In this document: positions 25,728 to 35,480 of the stretch, in pieces
How the letters are laid out: the number at the start of each line of letters is the position of its first letter
Numbering within the stretch: the stretch's first letter is position 1
Source: Streptomyces abyssalis
GTDB lineage: Bacteria > Actinomycetota > Actinomycetes > Streptomycetales > Streptomycetaceae
Direction of reading: 5' to 3'
NCBI RefSeq assembly: GCF_001751365.1
Contig: NZ_LJGT01000037.1
Location: 434,001 to 498,000, forward strand
DNA: 64,000 nt
Position numbers and translations under genes: made by a program
Notes under the pieces: model-generated
What the model saw: only the letters and a program-made list of their open reading frames with translations
What the model was told of the DNA's origin: nothing
Database searches by the model: none

Positions 25728-27968
25728 TCACGGAATGACGGCGAAACCCTGCTGGAAGCTGGAGGCCGGGCCGGGACGTGCGTAGTACCAGCCCTGAGCG
25801 GTGTCGCAGCCCAGGTCCCGCAGCTTCGACGCCTGGTGCTCCGTCTCCACGCCCTCCACGGTCACGGCCAGCCCCAGCGCGTGAGCGAGCGTCACGATTC
25901 CCTCGACGAAGGTGACGTCGGCCGGGTCCGCCGGGTGCTGCTGGAGCCCCTGGGTGAAGGAGCGGTCCAGCTTCAGCGTGGTGGCCGGCAGCCGGCGGAG
26001 ATTGGCGAGGTTGGAGTAGCCGGTGCCGAAGTCGTCCAGCGCGATCTCGACGCCCAGCTCCGCGAGTTGGCGCAGCGGCTTCAGCTCGTCCTCGTCGGCG
26101 CCGATCAGCGCGCTCTCCGTCACCTCCAGGCAGAGCGAGGAGGGGGCCATGCCCGCCGCCTCCAGCACGGCAACCGTGTCCGGCACCAGGTCGGGGTGGT
26201 GGAGCTGGCGCGGGGAGAGGTTCACGTTCACCCGCAGCGGCCTGCAGCCGTCGTCCGAGGCGCCGCTGCCCGCGCTCTTTCCCTTGCCCTTTCCCTTGCT
26301 CTTCCCCTTGCCTCCGCCGTTCTTCGAGGCGGCGCTGCGCTCCTCGTGCCAGGCGCACGCCTGCCGTACCGCCTGCTCCATCACCCAGCGCCCCAACGGG
26401 ACGATGAGACCGGTGTGTTCGGCCAGCGGGATGAAGCGGTCCGGGCCCAGCAGGCCGTGCACGGGGTGCTTCCAGCGAACCAGGGCCTCGGCGCCGTCCA
26501 CGTGACCGTCGCTCATGCGGATCAGCGGCTGGTACTCCAGGAAGAACTCGTCCCGCTCAAGTGCCGCCGGGAGCCGGTTGGTCAGGCTGTGCCGGTCTAT
26601 GGCACGCGCGTCCGAGTCCGGGTCGGCCAGCTCGTAGCGGTTGCCGCCGGCGTCCTTGGCCCGGTACATGGTGATGTCGGCGCTGCGCATGACCTCTTCG
26701 GGACGCAGTTCGCCGCTCGGGCCCTCGACGATGCCGATGCTCGCCCGTACGGACAGCTCACGCCCGTCGATGCCGATGGGCGTCGCCAGGGCCGCCAGCA
26801 CCTGGCGGGCGAGGTCCGTGACGTCCTCCGGGCCTGACGGGTCGGTGACCAGGGCCGCGAACTCGTCGCCGCCGATACGGGCCACGAGGTGACCGGAGCC
26901 GGCGGTGCAGGACTGGAGACGTTCGGCCACGGAGATGAGCAACTGGTCGCCGACGGCGTGCCCCAGGCTGTCGTTGACCGCCTTGAAGCCGTCGATGTCG
27001 AGATAGCACAGCCCGAACCGCTTCACGTCGCCGCTGGCCGACAGCAGCCGGTCGAGGCGCTCCGCGAACAGGGTGCGGTTGGGCAGCCCCGTCAGCTCGT
27101 CGTGCGTCGCCTCGTAGCGCAGGCGCAGGTGCAGCAGACGGCGTTCGGTGATGTCCTCCAGCAGCGCGAGCTGGTAGCGGGGTTCGCCGTCGGCGTCGCG
27201 GAGGAGCGAGACGGTGAGGTTGGTCCACAGCACCGTGCCGTCCGGGCGGTGGTACGGCTTCTCCACGCGGAAGTGATCGCGTTCGCCGCGCACCAACTGG
27301 CGGTGCATGCGCCACACATGGGGAGCGTCGTCCGGGTGCACCCACTCGTTGACGTTCCGCCGGCGCATCTCCTCCGCGGAGCGGCCGAACATCCTGGCGA
27401 GTGCCTCGTTGGCGTCCCTGATGCGTCCGTCCATGTCGGCGATGGAGATACCGATGGTGGCGCTGTTGAAGACGGCGCGGAAGCGGGTCTCGCTGGCGTG
27501 CAGGGCCTCCTCGACGGCCGTCTGCGCCGCGAGGGCCGCCCGGGAGAGGGACTCCTGCTCGCTCAGGGTGCGGTCCCGCAGCGCCTGCGTGAAGCCCGCC
27601 GCGATGGAGTGCTGGAGGCGGGAGCAGCGGGCCCGGGCCTCGTCGACGTCGAGCGTGGTGCTCTCCGGGTCGCGCCCGTACAGCACGAGGTAGGAGTCGA
27701 TGACACCGAGCAGGTGCGGCAGCGCGTCCGGGCTGGTGCAGTGGGCGTCCACGAGAGCCGACCCGACCTCACGGCCCACGGCGGGCGTGAAGGGGTGGGC
27801 GTGGAGCGCGTCGCAGAGCCGCACGGCCAACGGGTAGAGGTAGTCCTCCAGTTCGGCCCGCGTCATCGAAGTCTGCGTCGCCGGGTAGACGGCGCGGCTC
27901 CAGATGGTCGCGAAGCGCCGTAGTCCGTCCTTCTCGAGCCCTTCGGGCTCGTGCGGCCCGGAACTCAC
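25728..27968 (-). CDS. PAS-GGDEF-EAL cyclic di-GMP protein (RmdA-like)
   Basis: A 746-residue soluble protein: a helical N-terminal region (1-155), PAS/PAC (about 160-275), and a GGDEF domain with the intact active site 'RIGGDEFAAL' (366-370). The EAL domain has 'GAEALVRWKHP' (494-496), 'LDDFGTGYSN' and 'VEGVETEHQ', so both synthesis and hydrolysis of c-di-GMP look possible. Streptomyces RmdA has the same order of domains. Unusually, about 30 Lys/Gly/Ser residues (about 546-574) are inserted in the EAL barrel, before 'LRVNVNLSPRQL'. The GTG start overlaps the stop of the upstream methyltransferase as GTGA. It probably controls development and morphology through c-di-GMP. Confidence 0.92.
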   Translation of the reverse strand: MSSGPHEPEGLEKDGLRRFATIWSRAVYPATQTSMTRAELEDYLYPLAVRLCDALHAHPFTPAVGREVGSALVDAHCTSPDALPHLLGVIDSYLVLYGRDPESTTLDVDEARARCSRLQHSIAAGFTQALRDRTLSEQESLSRAALAAQTAVEEALHASETRFRAVFNSATIGISIADMDGRIRDANEALARMFGRSAEEMRRRNVNEWVHPDDAPHVWRMHRQLVRGERDHFRVEKPYHRPDGTVLWTNLTVSLLRDADGEPRYQLALLEDITERRLLHLRLRYEATHDELTGLPNRTLFAERLDRLLSASGDVKRFGLCYLDIDGFKAVNDSLGHAVGDQLLISVAERLQSCTAGSGHLVARIGGDEFAALVTDPSGPEDVTDLARQVLAALATPIGIDGRELSVRASIGIVEGPSGELRPEEVMRSADITMYRAKDAGGNRYELADPDSDARAIDRHSLTNRLPAALERDEFFLEYQPLIRMSDGHVDGAEALVRWKHPVHGLLGPDRFIPLAEHTGLIVPLGRWVMEQAVRQACAWHEERSAASKNGGGKGKSKGKGKGKSAGSGASDDGCRPLRVNVNLSPRQLHHPDLVPDTVAVLEAAGMAPSSLCLEVTESALIGADEDELKPLRQLAELGVEIALDDFGTGYSNLANLRRLPATTLKLDRSFTQGLQQHPADPADVTFVEGIVTLAHALGLAVTVEGVETEHQASKLRDLGCDTAQGWYYARPGPASSFQQGFAVIP
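26262..26325 (-). repeat. Low-complexity Lys-Gly codon tract inside the EAL domain
   Basis: On the coding strand the region repeats GGCAAGGGCAAGAGC-like units and encodes about 20 alternating Gly, Lys and Ser residues between helices of the EAL domain. It is in frame and leaves the catalytic motifs intact. It looks like slippage-driven expansion. Confidence 0.7.
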
Positions 27969-28786
27969 CCGACGCTTCCCGCCTTGCGGCCCACTCCCGC
28001 GTAGCCGCTGAGGAGGAGGGGATCTTCCGTCTCGGGCATGTCCTCGGGGCGCCAGCGGGGCAGCGGAACCACTCCAGGTTCGACGATGTCGAAGCCCTCG
28101 AAGAACTGCTTGATCTCCGAGCGGCTGCGGGTGATCAACGGCGAACTCGTCTGTCTGTAGACGTCGCGGACGCCGGCGCCGACGTTGCGCATGGGACCCT
28201 CGTCGGCCGAACTGTGCGACACCACAAGGAGACTGCCCGGTGCGAGCTCGTCACTGATCTCTCTGACGGTCTTCCAGGGATCGTCCTTGTCCTCGACGAA
28301 GTGCAGCAGCGCCACGAGCAGCAGGGCCACGGGCCGCTGGAAGTCCAGGAGCCGTTCGACCTCGGCGCTGTGGAGGATGTCCTGCGGGGAGCGGAAGTCG
28401 GCCGAGACGACGTCCGCGCCCTCGTTGCCCTCGAGTACGGCGCGGCTGTGCGCGACGGCCACGGGGTCGTTGTCGACGTAGACCACGCGGGCCGAGGAGT
28501 CGGCGGACTGGGCGACTTCGTGGACGTTGCCGAAGGTGGGGATGCCCGAGCCGATGTCGAGGAACTGGGTGACGCCTTCGCCCGTCGCGTAGCGGATGGC
28601 GCGGCGCATGAAGGCACGATTCGCCTGGATGATTTTCGGCAACCCCGGCCAGGCTTCGATGGCCCGTTTTCCGGCTTCGCGGTCCACCTCGAAGTTGTGC
28701 GAGCCGCCCAGGTAGTAGTCGTACATCCGGGACACACTCGGCACCGTCAGGTCTATGCCCTGCGGGGCCCAGGCAGGACGTTCCAT
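27965..28786 (-). CDS. DUF574 (Methyltransf_19) SAM-dependent methyltransferase
   Basis: A 273-residue protein of the actinobacterial DUF574 family, with the diagnostic 'RMYDYYLGGSHNFEVDREAG', SAM motif I 'FLDIGSGIPTFGNVHEVAQ' and 'VVYVDNDPVAVAHSRAVL', and a closing 'SGYAGVGRK'. The biological substrate of this family is not established. ATG 28786 has GGAG 7 bases upstream; GTG 28813 is the longer alternative. It is upstream of and overlaps (GTGA) the PAS-GGDEF-EAL gene, so the two are co-translated. It is one of three members of the family in this window. Confidence 0.88.
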   Translation of the reverse strand: MERPAWAPQGIDLTVPSVSRMYDYYLGGSHNFEVDREAGKRAIEAWPGLPKIIQANRAFMRRAIRYATGEGVTQFLDIGSGIPTFGNVHEVAQSADSSARVVYVDNDPVAVAHSRAVLEGNEGADVVSADFRSPQDILHSAEVERLLDFQRPVALLLVALLHFVEDKDDPWKTVREISDELAPGSLLVVSHSSADEGPMRNVGAGVRDVYRQTSSPLITRSRSEIKQFFEGFDIVEPGVVPLPRWRPEDMPETEDPLLLSGYAGVGRKAGSVG

Positions 28787-29564
28787 CTGGGTCTCCAGCT
28801 CGTTCAGCTCCACGGCGGTTGCCGTTGGGTCATGAGGCTACTGACAGGTGCGGGGCAGTTGGAAGGAATCGGTAACTCTACGGCTGGATCTTGTCCGCTG
28901 GTGCGGGAGTTTCCGGGGCATAGCACCCTGGCAAGTCACCCCCGGCCGGATGAGGACCCCGAGAACAGGACGAACTGGACGCCCCTGCCCCTGCGTTGGC
29001 CCCGGCTCGTCCGGCGGTGCGGGATGCGACGCGCGGATGCATGGCACCGTAACCCCCTTCGGCGGGTGAGCGCTGCGGAACGGGCGACCTTCGGTGCGAA
29101 TTCCCCATGAGCCGGCACGTGCGGAGTGATCCTCGTGTTCCGTGTGATCCCGCGCGAGGGGTGCGAAGACCGGCCGGGGCGGCGCCAACCGGGCATGCTC
29201 CGGGGTCTGTTCGTGTGCTCGTACGGTTCGGTGCCACGAACCGCTCGTGTGCTCGTACGACTCGGGTGCCCCGTGCGGTTCCGGTGCTCGTACCGACCGC
29301 CGGCCCGCCGCTTGTCCGTGCCGCCGGAGGGCCGGTCCGGGGGATGCCCGGTCGCCGTCACGCAGCCGGGTCCGGCCCCTCCCGTCCCGTTCAAGGCCGG
29401 GCGTCCCGGAGCCGTGCGGGCGGCAGCCGCAGGCGGGGTGACCGGCGGCTCACCGGAGCGGCCCCCCGTACGGAGCCGTTTCCGTGGTCCCGCCGGTGGA
29501 ACCCGGGCGCCGAGTGGCGGCGATCCCGCCGGGGCCGTCACGGGCGGTGAGAGGGAGGCCGATC
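28787..29564. other. Intergenic region with tandem 34-35 bp repeats
   Basis: About 780 bases between the methyltransferase and the DUF2180 gene. Open frames in it have no sensible composition. It contains three direct repeats starting with GTGCTCGTAC (see 29215) and a palindrome CGGTTCGGTGCCACGAACCG within the first unit. No other gene seen. Confidence 0.55.
29215..29317 (+). repeat. Three imperfect 34-35 bp direct repeats
   Basis: GTGCTCGTAC starts at 29215, 29249 and 29284, spaced 34 and 35 bases. The similarity extends about 20 bases for the first two copies and weakens in the third. The first copy contains a 7-bp-arm palindrome. They are intergenic and may bind a regulator. Confidence 0.55.
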
Positions 29565-29765
29565 ATGAACTGCTACGACTGTCTGACGCGGCAGAGGACC
29601 AGCGTCGCGGTGGCGGCCTGCAGCCGGTGCGGAGCGGGTCTGTGCCTGGACCATGTGCACGTGGCGCCGCAGACCGTCCACGAGGCCGCAGGCACGGGCC
29701 TGTCCACTCACACACCCGACGCACGGCGGCTCACCTGCGGCGTCTGCCACGAGGCCGAGATCTGA
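29565..29765 (+). CDS. DUF2180 family small zinc-ribbon-like protein
   Basis: A 66-residue protein 'MNCYDCLTRQRT...' with Cys pairs C-x2-C (residues 3 and 6), a second C-x2-C in 'AACSRCGAGLCLDHV' and a third in 'LTCGVCHEAEI', plus His residues. It likely binds zinc. This is the usual size and pattern of DUF2180, common in Streptomyces and of unknown function. ATG 29565 follows GGGAGG. A longer upstream frame has random composition. Confidence 0.85.
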   Translation: MNCYDCLTRQRTSVAVAACSRCGAGLCLDHVHVAPQTVHEAAGTGLSTHTPDARRLTCGVCHEAEI

Positions 29766-29903
29766 GCGGAGTGCGGCAAGGAGCCCGCGCCCCGCTCGCA
29801 CGTCGCGGCCGGCGTCCCCGCGCACCCGCCGGGAGTCCCGTCCGCGGTCCCGACCGGCGCACACTGGAAGTGGCAGACCCGACAACGGGAAGAGGCGAGA
29901 GAG

Positions 29904-30317
29904 ATGACGCTTCGCCGTCCCGGGCAGCAGGCGGGCACGTCGCGTTCCGGACAGCGGGCCGAGGCACCGCCGCCCCCCGAGCAGGAGCGCGCTGAAGCGC
30001 GGCGCCAGAAGCCGCAGCGACCCGAGCCGCCGCAGCCCTTCGAACGCTACTGGCCACGTACGGGCACCGAACCGATCACCGCCCGTAGCGCCATGGGCGT
30101 GCGGCTGATACTCGCGGTGATCTTCACGCCCCTGTTCCTGGCCGGAACCGCGCTGCTCGGATTCTGGCTGACACAGACGGGCCCCGGTGACGTGCCGGAT
30201 ACGGAGTCACTGCGCAGCCTCACCGCGATCTGCGCGGGCCTGTCGCTGTTCGCGCTGACCGATCTGGTCATCCTGCTGCGGCGCCGGCGCAGGCGGCGCC
30301 CGTCGCCCTACCTGTGA
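29904..30317 (+). CDS. Small membrane protein, two transmembrane helices (DUF6343-like)
   Basis: A 137-residue protein. The first 45 residues are charged and Pro/Gln-rich. The motif 'WPRTGTEPITARSAMGVRLILAVIF' precedes the first helix (about 66-90), and a second helix spans about 108-126, ending in a run of arginines. The 'TGTEPxTARS' entry resembles DUF6343 proteins of Streptomyces. The function is unknown. A GAGAGAG precedes the ATG. It ends with a GTGA next to the following gene, suggesting a small operon. Confidence 0.7.
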   Translation: MTLRRPGQQAGTSRSGQRAEAPPPPEQERAEARRQKPQRPEPPQPFERYWPRTGTEPITARSAMGVRLILAVIFTPLFLAGTALLGFWLTQTGPGDVPDTESLRSLTAICAGLSLFALTDLVILLRRRRRRRPSPYL

Positions 30318-30376
30318 GGCGCCGCATGCGCCGCACGGACGTTTTCCGCAGGCCCACACGGGTACCGCCGGGTGGC

Positions 30377-30880
30377 ATGACTGAGGACGAAGGCCACGAC
30401 CCGGGGGCGGCGCCGGAGGACGAGGGAATCCCCGACTTCCAGGACGACGGTCTGCCGGAGTCGGAGCTGGCGGGCGACCCCCAGCGGGCGTCCGTGCCGG
30501 GGGACGAGCCCGTGGCCGTCGAGAGCTACGGCACCACCTTCTCCGAACAGGTCGAAGGCGAGTCCCTGGACGATCACCTCGCCGAGGAGGAGCCCGACAT
30601 CGGCGACGAGGCCACGGAGGAGCCCGCCGACGAGCCGGCCGGGCAGCTGAGCGACGATCCGCTGGCCTGGCGGGCCGCCAACCAGGACACCTTCTCCACG
30701 GCCTCACCGGCGCACGGGCTGTCGGGGGAGGAGGCAGCCATGTACGTCGCCGAGGACGACGAGCGCGAACTCGGCCTGGAGCTGGAGAACATCGAGGAGG
30801 CCGCGGAGGGCGCAGACCGGCGTCCCGCCCGTCCGGCCGGACCGCAGCAGGTCGACCTGGACACCGACGAGGACCAGTGA
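30377..30880 (+). CDS. DUF5709 family acidic protein
   Basis: A 167-residue very acidic, probably soluble protein. 'GIPDFQDDGLPESELAGDPQ', 'YGTTFSEQVEGESLDDHLAEEEPDIG' and 'DPLAWRAANQ..' lines are typical of DUF5709. No enzymatic motif is visible; function is unknown. ATG 30377 fits the family start. A GTG at 30314 overlapping the previous stop (GTGA) would add 21 basic residues and cannot be excluded. The 18 bases that include the stop codon are repeated twice after the gene. Confidence 0.72.
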   Translation: MTEDEGHDPGAAPEDEGIPDFQDDGLPESELAGDPQRASVPGDEPVAVESYGTTFSEQVEGESLDDHLAEEEPDIGDEATEEPADEPAGQLSDDPLAWRAANQDTFSTASPAHGLSGEEAAMYVAEDDERELGLELENIEEAAEGADRRPARPAGPQQVDLDTDEDQ

Positions 30881-30916
30881 CGCGGCGAGGACCGGTGACG
30901 CGGCGAGGACCGGTGA
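30863..30916 (+). repeat. Three 18-bp tandem repeats spanning the DUF5709 stop codon
   Basis: Unit 1 (30863-30880) is the last six codons including TGA and is diverged. Units 2 (30881-30898) and 3 (30899-30916) are identical CGCGGCGAGGACCGGTGA. Each unit ends in TGA in the same frame, giving three consecutive in-frame stops. Confidence 0.85.
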
Positions 30917-30947
30917 GTCCGGCGGTCGCAGCGGTGCCCGGTCTCCG

Positions 30948-32330
<1,383 letters not shown>

Positions 32331-32338
32331 TCAAGGGA

Positions 32339-32368
32339 GTTACGGAGCGTCAGTGATGTTACGGAGCG
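32339..32368. repeat. Direct repeats GTTACGGAGCG upstream of the Rpf-M23 gene
   Basis: GTTACGGAGCG occurs at 32339-32349 and 32358-32368, 19 bases apart, about 40-70 bases upstream of the start. Read on the gene's strand it is CGCTCCGTAAC twice. GTAAC resembles MtrA half sites, which control rpf-type genes in actinomycetes; this is only a possibility. Confidence 0.5.
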
Positions 32369-32395
32369 CGCCCACGATACGTTCGGCGCCCAGAA

Positions 32396-32415
32396 GGTCA
32401 CAAGGGGTCACAAGA
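32396..32415. repeat. Tandem 10-bp repeat GGTCACAAGg/a
   Basis: GGTCACAAGG and GGTCACAAGA are adjacent (32396-32405, 32406-32415), with a diverged third copy after them, about 100 bases upstream of the Rpf-M23 gene. A regulator site is possible. Confidence 0.45.
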
Positions 32416-32467
32416 AGTCGCACAGAGGCATCCGGCCGCACCGGGCCGTACATGCGCGGCGCACGGA

Positions 32468-32515
32468 CGGTCAGGAAAGCCGGTCAGGAAAGCGGTCGGG
32501 ACAGGTCAGGAACCG
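32468..32515 (-). repeat. Stop-codon context repeated after the DUF6227 gene
   Basis: On the coding (minus) strand TTCCTGACC, which holds the stop TGA (32506-32508), recurs at 32482-32490 and 32469-32477. The last two are part of a perfect 13-bp tandem (CGGTCAGGAAAGC on the + strand, 32468-32480 and 32481-32493). The three TGAs fall in three different frames. Confidence 0.8.
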
Positions 32516-33297
32516 AAGCCGCGGTCGCGCACCAGACGGTTCACGGCGCGGTCGGCGTAGCCCTCTTCCAGATAGACCTCGCAGACCAGGGCGCCCGTGC
32601 CGGACAGGTCGTGCTCGACCTCGTACAGGCTGATCTCGGACCCGTCGGCCAGCAGGAACGCGTGCTCGTACACCGTGCACCACACCTGCCACTCGTGGGC
32701 CACCACCTGCGGCCTCGGTACGGGCAGGATCTCGTGGCCCCGTGCCGTCTCCAGCAGGCGTGCCACGTCCTCGCCGGGGCGGTCGGCGTTCTCGGCCCGC
32801 CGCAGCAGCCGGCGCGCGTGATCCGGGGAGTCGGTCTCGCTGTAGGTGCGGCGGCCGAAGGGATGGTCCGCCGTCAGCAGGAGCTCGAAGGGGACTTCGC
32901 GCCCGCCCCGCCGCCTGCCCCGCGGGCCGCGCGCCGCGGCACGGTGCGCCTGCTGCACACGGCACTCGGAGCGTACGAGCGCCTCCTCGCTCTCGTACAC
33001 CTCGTGCAGGACCTCGCCGCCCGCGGCGCCGTCGGCGGCGCCGGTGCCGCTGTCGTAGCTCAGCTCCCACAGGGATACGAGTTCGCCGTCCGGCAGCAGG
33101 AAGACGTGACGGTGACTGCTGCACCGCAGGCTCGGAGCCGGTGCCTTGCGCTGCCGCCAGCCGTGCAGCTCGACGTGGCACACGACGGCGTCCGCGAGAC
33201 GGGCGAGCACGGCGTCGGAGACGTCGAACGGATTCCGGGCCCGCGCCAGCAGTTCACGCACATGCACAGCAGGCGTCGGCACTGCTTCCATGCCCAT
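32506..33297 (-). CDS. DUF6227 family protein
   Basis: A 263-residue protein with 'HVRELLARARNPFDVSDAVLARLADAVV' at the N-terminus and two similar halves. Each half has 'HVFLLPDGELVSLWELSYD' or 'HAFLLADGSEISLYEVEHD', followed by a 'CEVYLEEGYADRA' or 'HEVYESEEALVRSE' strand-helix. I recognise this as DUF6227 of Streptomyces; the function is unknown. The internal duplication suggests two copies of a small beta-rich fold. ATG 33297 has GGAGGGG 7 bases upstream; the longer frame overlaps the divergent phosphoribosyltransferase gene. Confidence 0.85.
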   Translation of the reverse strand: MGMEAVPTPAVHVRELLARARNPFDVSDAVLARLADAVVCHVELHGWRQRKAPAPSLRCSSHRHVFLLPDGELVSLWELSYDSGTGAADGAAGGEVLHEVYESEEALVRSECRVQQAHRAAARGPRGRRRGGREVPFELLLTADHPFGRRTYSETDSPDHARRLLRRAENADRPGEDVARLLETARGHEILPVPRPQVVAHEWQVWCTVYEHAFLLADGSEISLYEVEHDLSGTGALVCEVYLEEGYADRAVNRLVRDRGFGS

Positions 33298-33496
33298 GGC
33301 GGAGCCCCTCCCCGGCATATACCAAATGACGACCCCCGCAGGCACACACCGTAGTCCTGAGGGCACGCTCGCGGGAGCGGATTCGATGGAATTCCCGTGC
33401 CGGAAGCGGAACTTATGCGCCGCGGTCCTGTGTGATTCGTTCGAAGACGGGTACCGCGTGCCGCAGAGCTCCTCGGGGTGGAGGGAGGCCGCCGCC

Positions 33497-34138
33497 ATGC
33501 AATTCCGTGACCGCCGGGAGGCCGGCAAGGCCCTCGCCGAGAAGCTGACCGCACAGCAGCACGGACGACTGCCCGATCCCGTCGTGCTGGCGCTGCCGCG
33601 CGGAGGTGTGCCCGTCGCCGACGAGATCGCCCGTGTACTGGGCGCACCCCTGGACGTCGTCGTCGCCCGCAAGATCGGCGCCCCCTTCCAGCCCGAGCTG
33701 GGGGTCGGAGCGGTGGCGGGCGACGCTCCGCCCGTCTACGACCCCGGGCTGCTGCGGCAGTTGGGGCTGAGCGAGCGTGACCTGGCAGCGACGGCCGAGC
33801 ACGAGCACACGGAGCTGAAGCGGCGCGAAGAGGTCTACCGGCGCGGCCGTGGGCCGCTCGACCTCTCGGGCCGGTCCGCTGTCGTCGTCGACGACGGAGT
33901 CGCCACCGGTTCGACCGCGCGTGCCGCGCTTCGCGCCGTACGGGAGGCGGGCCCGCTGCGCACCGTTCTCGCCGCTCCCGTGTGCTCGCGGGAGGCGCTG
34001 GAGCAGCTGTCGGGGGACGCCGACGAGATCGTCTGCGCGTACGTGCCGCCTGCGTTCGGCGCGGTCGGCTTCTGGTACGAGGACTTCCCGCAGCTGAGCG
34101 ACGAGGAGGTGCTGGGCATCCTGCACGTCACGAAGTGA
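33497..34138 (+). CDS. Phosphoribosyltransferase family protein
   Basis: A 213-residue type I phosphoribosyltransferase-like protein with the PRPP motif 'AVVVDDGVATGSTARAALRAVR' near residues 120-141. The N-terminal 'FRDRREAGKALAEKL' and 'VLALPRGGVPVADEIARVLGAPLDVVVARKIGAP' are the standard features of the putative PRTases often found beside dienelactone-hydrolase or stress genes. The acceptor base is unknown. ATG 33497 follows GGGAGG. An upstream ATG at 33386 is unlikely. It is divergent from the DUF6227 gene. Confidence 0.88.
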   Translation: MQFRDRREAGKALAEKLTAQQHGRLPDPVVLALPRGGVPVADEIARVLGAPLDVVVARKIGAPFQPELGVGAVAGDAPPVYDPGLLRQLGLSERDLAATAEHEHTELKRREEVYRRGRGPLDLSGRSAVVVDDGVATGSTARAALRAVREAGPLRTVLAAPVCSREALEQLSGDADEIVCAYVPPAFGAVGFWYEDFPQLSDEEVLGILHVTK

Positions 34139-34154
34139 CGGGGCAGAACCCCCA

Positions 34155-34187
34155 GCCCGGCCCCGGACGCCCCGCCCGGGGCCGGGC
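34155..34187. terminator. Hairpin terminator with 12-bp perfect stem
   Basis: GCCCGGCCCCGG (34155-34166) pairs fully with 34176-34187 around a 9-base loop, between the convergent phosphoribosyltransferase and alcohol dehydrogenase genes. Confidence 0.75.
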
Positions 34188-34298
34188 CCTGCTGCGGCCC
34201 GGCCCGTTCCGGCAGGCCGCCGGGACGGACGCGGCTCCGCCTGCGCCGGCCGGTGCCGAGACGGGCGCCGACCGGAAAGGACCCGTCCTGCCGCCCGC

Positions 34299-35480
34299 TC
34301 AGGGCCGCAGGACCACCTTCACCGCGCCGTCCGCCTTCTTCTGGAACATCTCGTACGCCTCGGGCGCCTGCGTGAGCGGCAGGTGGTGCGTGGCGAAGTC
34401 GTCCACGCCCAGCACGTCCTCGTCGGTGAGCAGCGGAAGGATCTCCGGCGCCCAGCGCTTGACGTTCGCCTGCCCCATGCGCAGCTGGATCTGCTTGTCG
34501 AAGAGCGTCAGCATCGGCAGGGGGTCGGCGGCGCCTCCGTACACGCCGGAGAGCGAGATCGTCCCGCCGCGGCGCACGATGTCGATCGCCTGCTGGAAGG
34601 CCGCGAGCCGGTCCACCCCGGCCTTGGCGACGGCCTTCTCCGCCAGCTTCCCCGGCAGCATGCCGCCCACCGTCTGCACGAGCTTCCCCGCGATGTTGCC
34701 GTGCGCCTCCATGCCGACGGCGTCGATGACGGCGTCCGTGCCGCGCCCGTGCGTCAACTCCCGTACCGCAGCGCCGATGTCGTCGTGCTCCGTGACGTCC
34801 AGCACCTCCGCTCCGCGGGCACGTGCCCGTGTGAGCCGCTCGGGCACGAGGTCGATCCCGATGACCTGACGTGCGCCGCGGTGCAGCGCGATCCGGCATG
34901 CCATGTCGCCGATGGGACCTAGGCCGATGACGGCGAGAGTGCCGTCCTTGGGCACGTCCGCGTACTCCACGGCCTGCCAGGCGGTGGGCAGCACGTCGGA
35001 GAGGAAGAGGAAACGGTCGTCCGGAGGGCCCTCGGGGACCTTGATCGGCCCGTACTGGGCCTGCGGTACGCGCAGGTACTCGGCCTGCGCCCCGGGGACC
35101 GCGCCGTAGAGCTTGGTGTAGCCGAACAGTGCCGCGCCCATGCCGTGCTCACGCACCTGCGTCGTCTCGCACTGCGTCTGCAGGCCCTGATCGCACATGA
35201 AGCAGGTCCCGCAGGAGATCTGGAAGGGGACCACCACACGGTCGCCGGGCTTGAGCCCCTGCACCTTGCTGCCGACCTCTTCGATGACGCCCATCGGTTC
35301 GTGCCCGAGGATGTCCCCGGGTGTCATCAGGGGCGTCAGGACTTCGTAGAGATGCAGGTCGGACCCGCACAAGCCGCTCGACGTGATCCGTATGACCGCG
35401 TCTGTCGACTCCCGTACGGCGGGGTCGGCCACATCGGTGACCTGTATGTCCCGCTTTCCCTGCCAGACAGCTGCCTTCAT
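34299..35480 (-). CDS. Zinc-dependent alcohol dehydrogenase, formaldehyde dehydrogenase-like
   Basis: A 393-residue MDR-family dehydrogenase. The catalytic zinc site is 'SGLCGSDLHLYE' and 'GHEPMGVIEEVG'. The structural-zinc Cys cluster is 'CGTCFMCDQGLQTQC' (near 89-103). The NAD-binding motif is 'LAVIGLGPIGDMACRIALHRGA' near 182-203. The length and the insert near 260-300 point to the glutathione-independent formaldehyde dehydrogenase or threonine-dehydrogenase-like group. It would oxidise an alcohol or aldehyde with NAD. The ATG is preceded by GGAGGTGACGACG. It is divergent from the FAD-Rieske gene with about 260 bases between. Confidence 0.9.
   Translation of the reverse strand: MKAAVWQGKRDIQVTDVADPAVRESTDAVIRITSSGLCGSDLHLYEVLTPLMTPGDILGHEPMGVIEEVGSKVQGLKPGDRVVVPFQISCGTCFMCDQGLQTQCETTQVREHGMGAALFGYTKLYGAVPGAQAEYLRVPQAQYGPIKVPEGPPDDRFLFLSDVLPTAWQAVEYADVPKDGTLAVIGLGPIGDMACRIALHRGARQVIGIDLVPERLTRARARGAEVLDVTEHDDIGAAVRELTHGRGTDAVIDAVGMEAHGNIAGKLVQTVGGMLPGKLAEKAVAKAGVDRLAAFQQAIDIVRRGGTISLSGVYGGAADPLPMLTLFDKQIQLRMGQANVKRWAPEILPLLTDEDVLGVDDFATHHLPLTQAPEAYEMFQKKADGAVKVVLRP

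Noticed and set aside
29066..29564. Open frames on both strands in the gap before the DUF2180 gene
   Set aside because: Composition is Arg/Pro/Gly-rich without conserved pattern, no ribosome sites, and the repeats explain part of the open frames.
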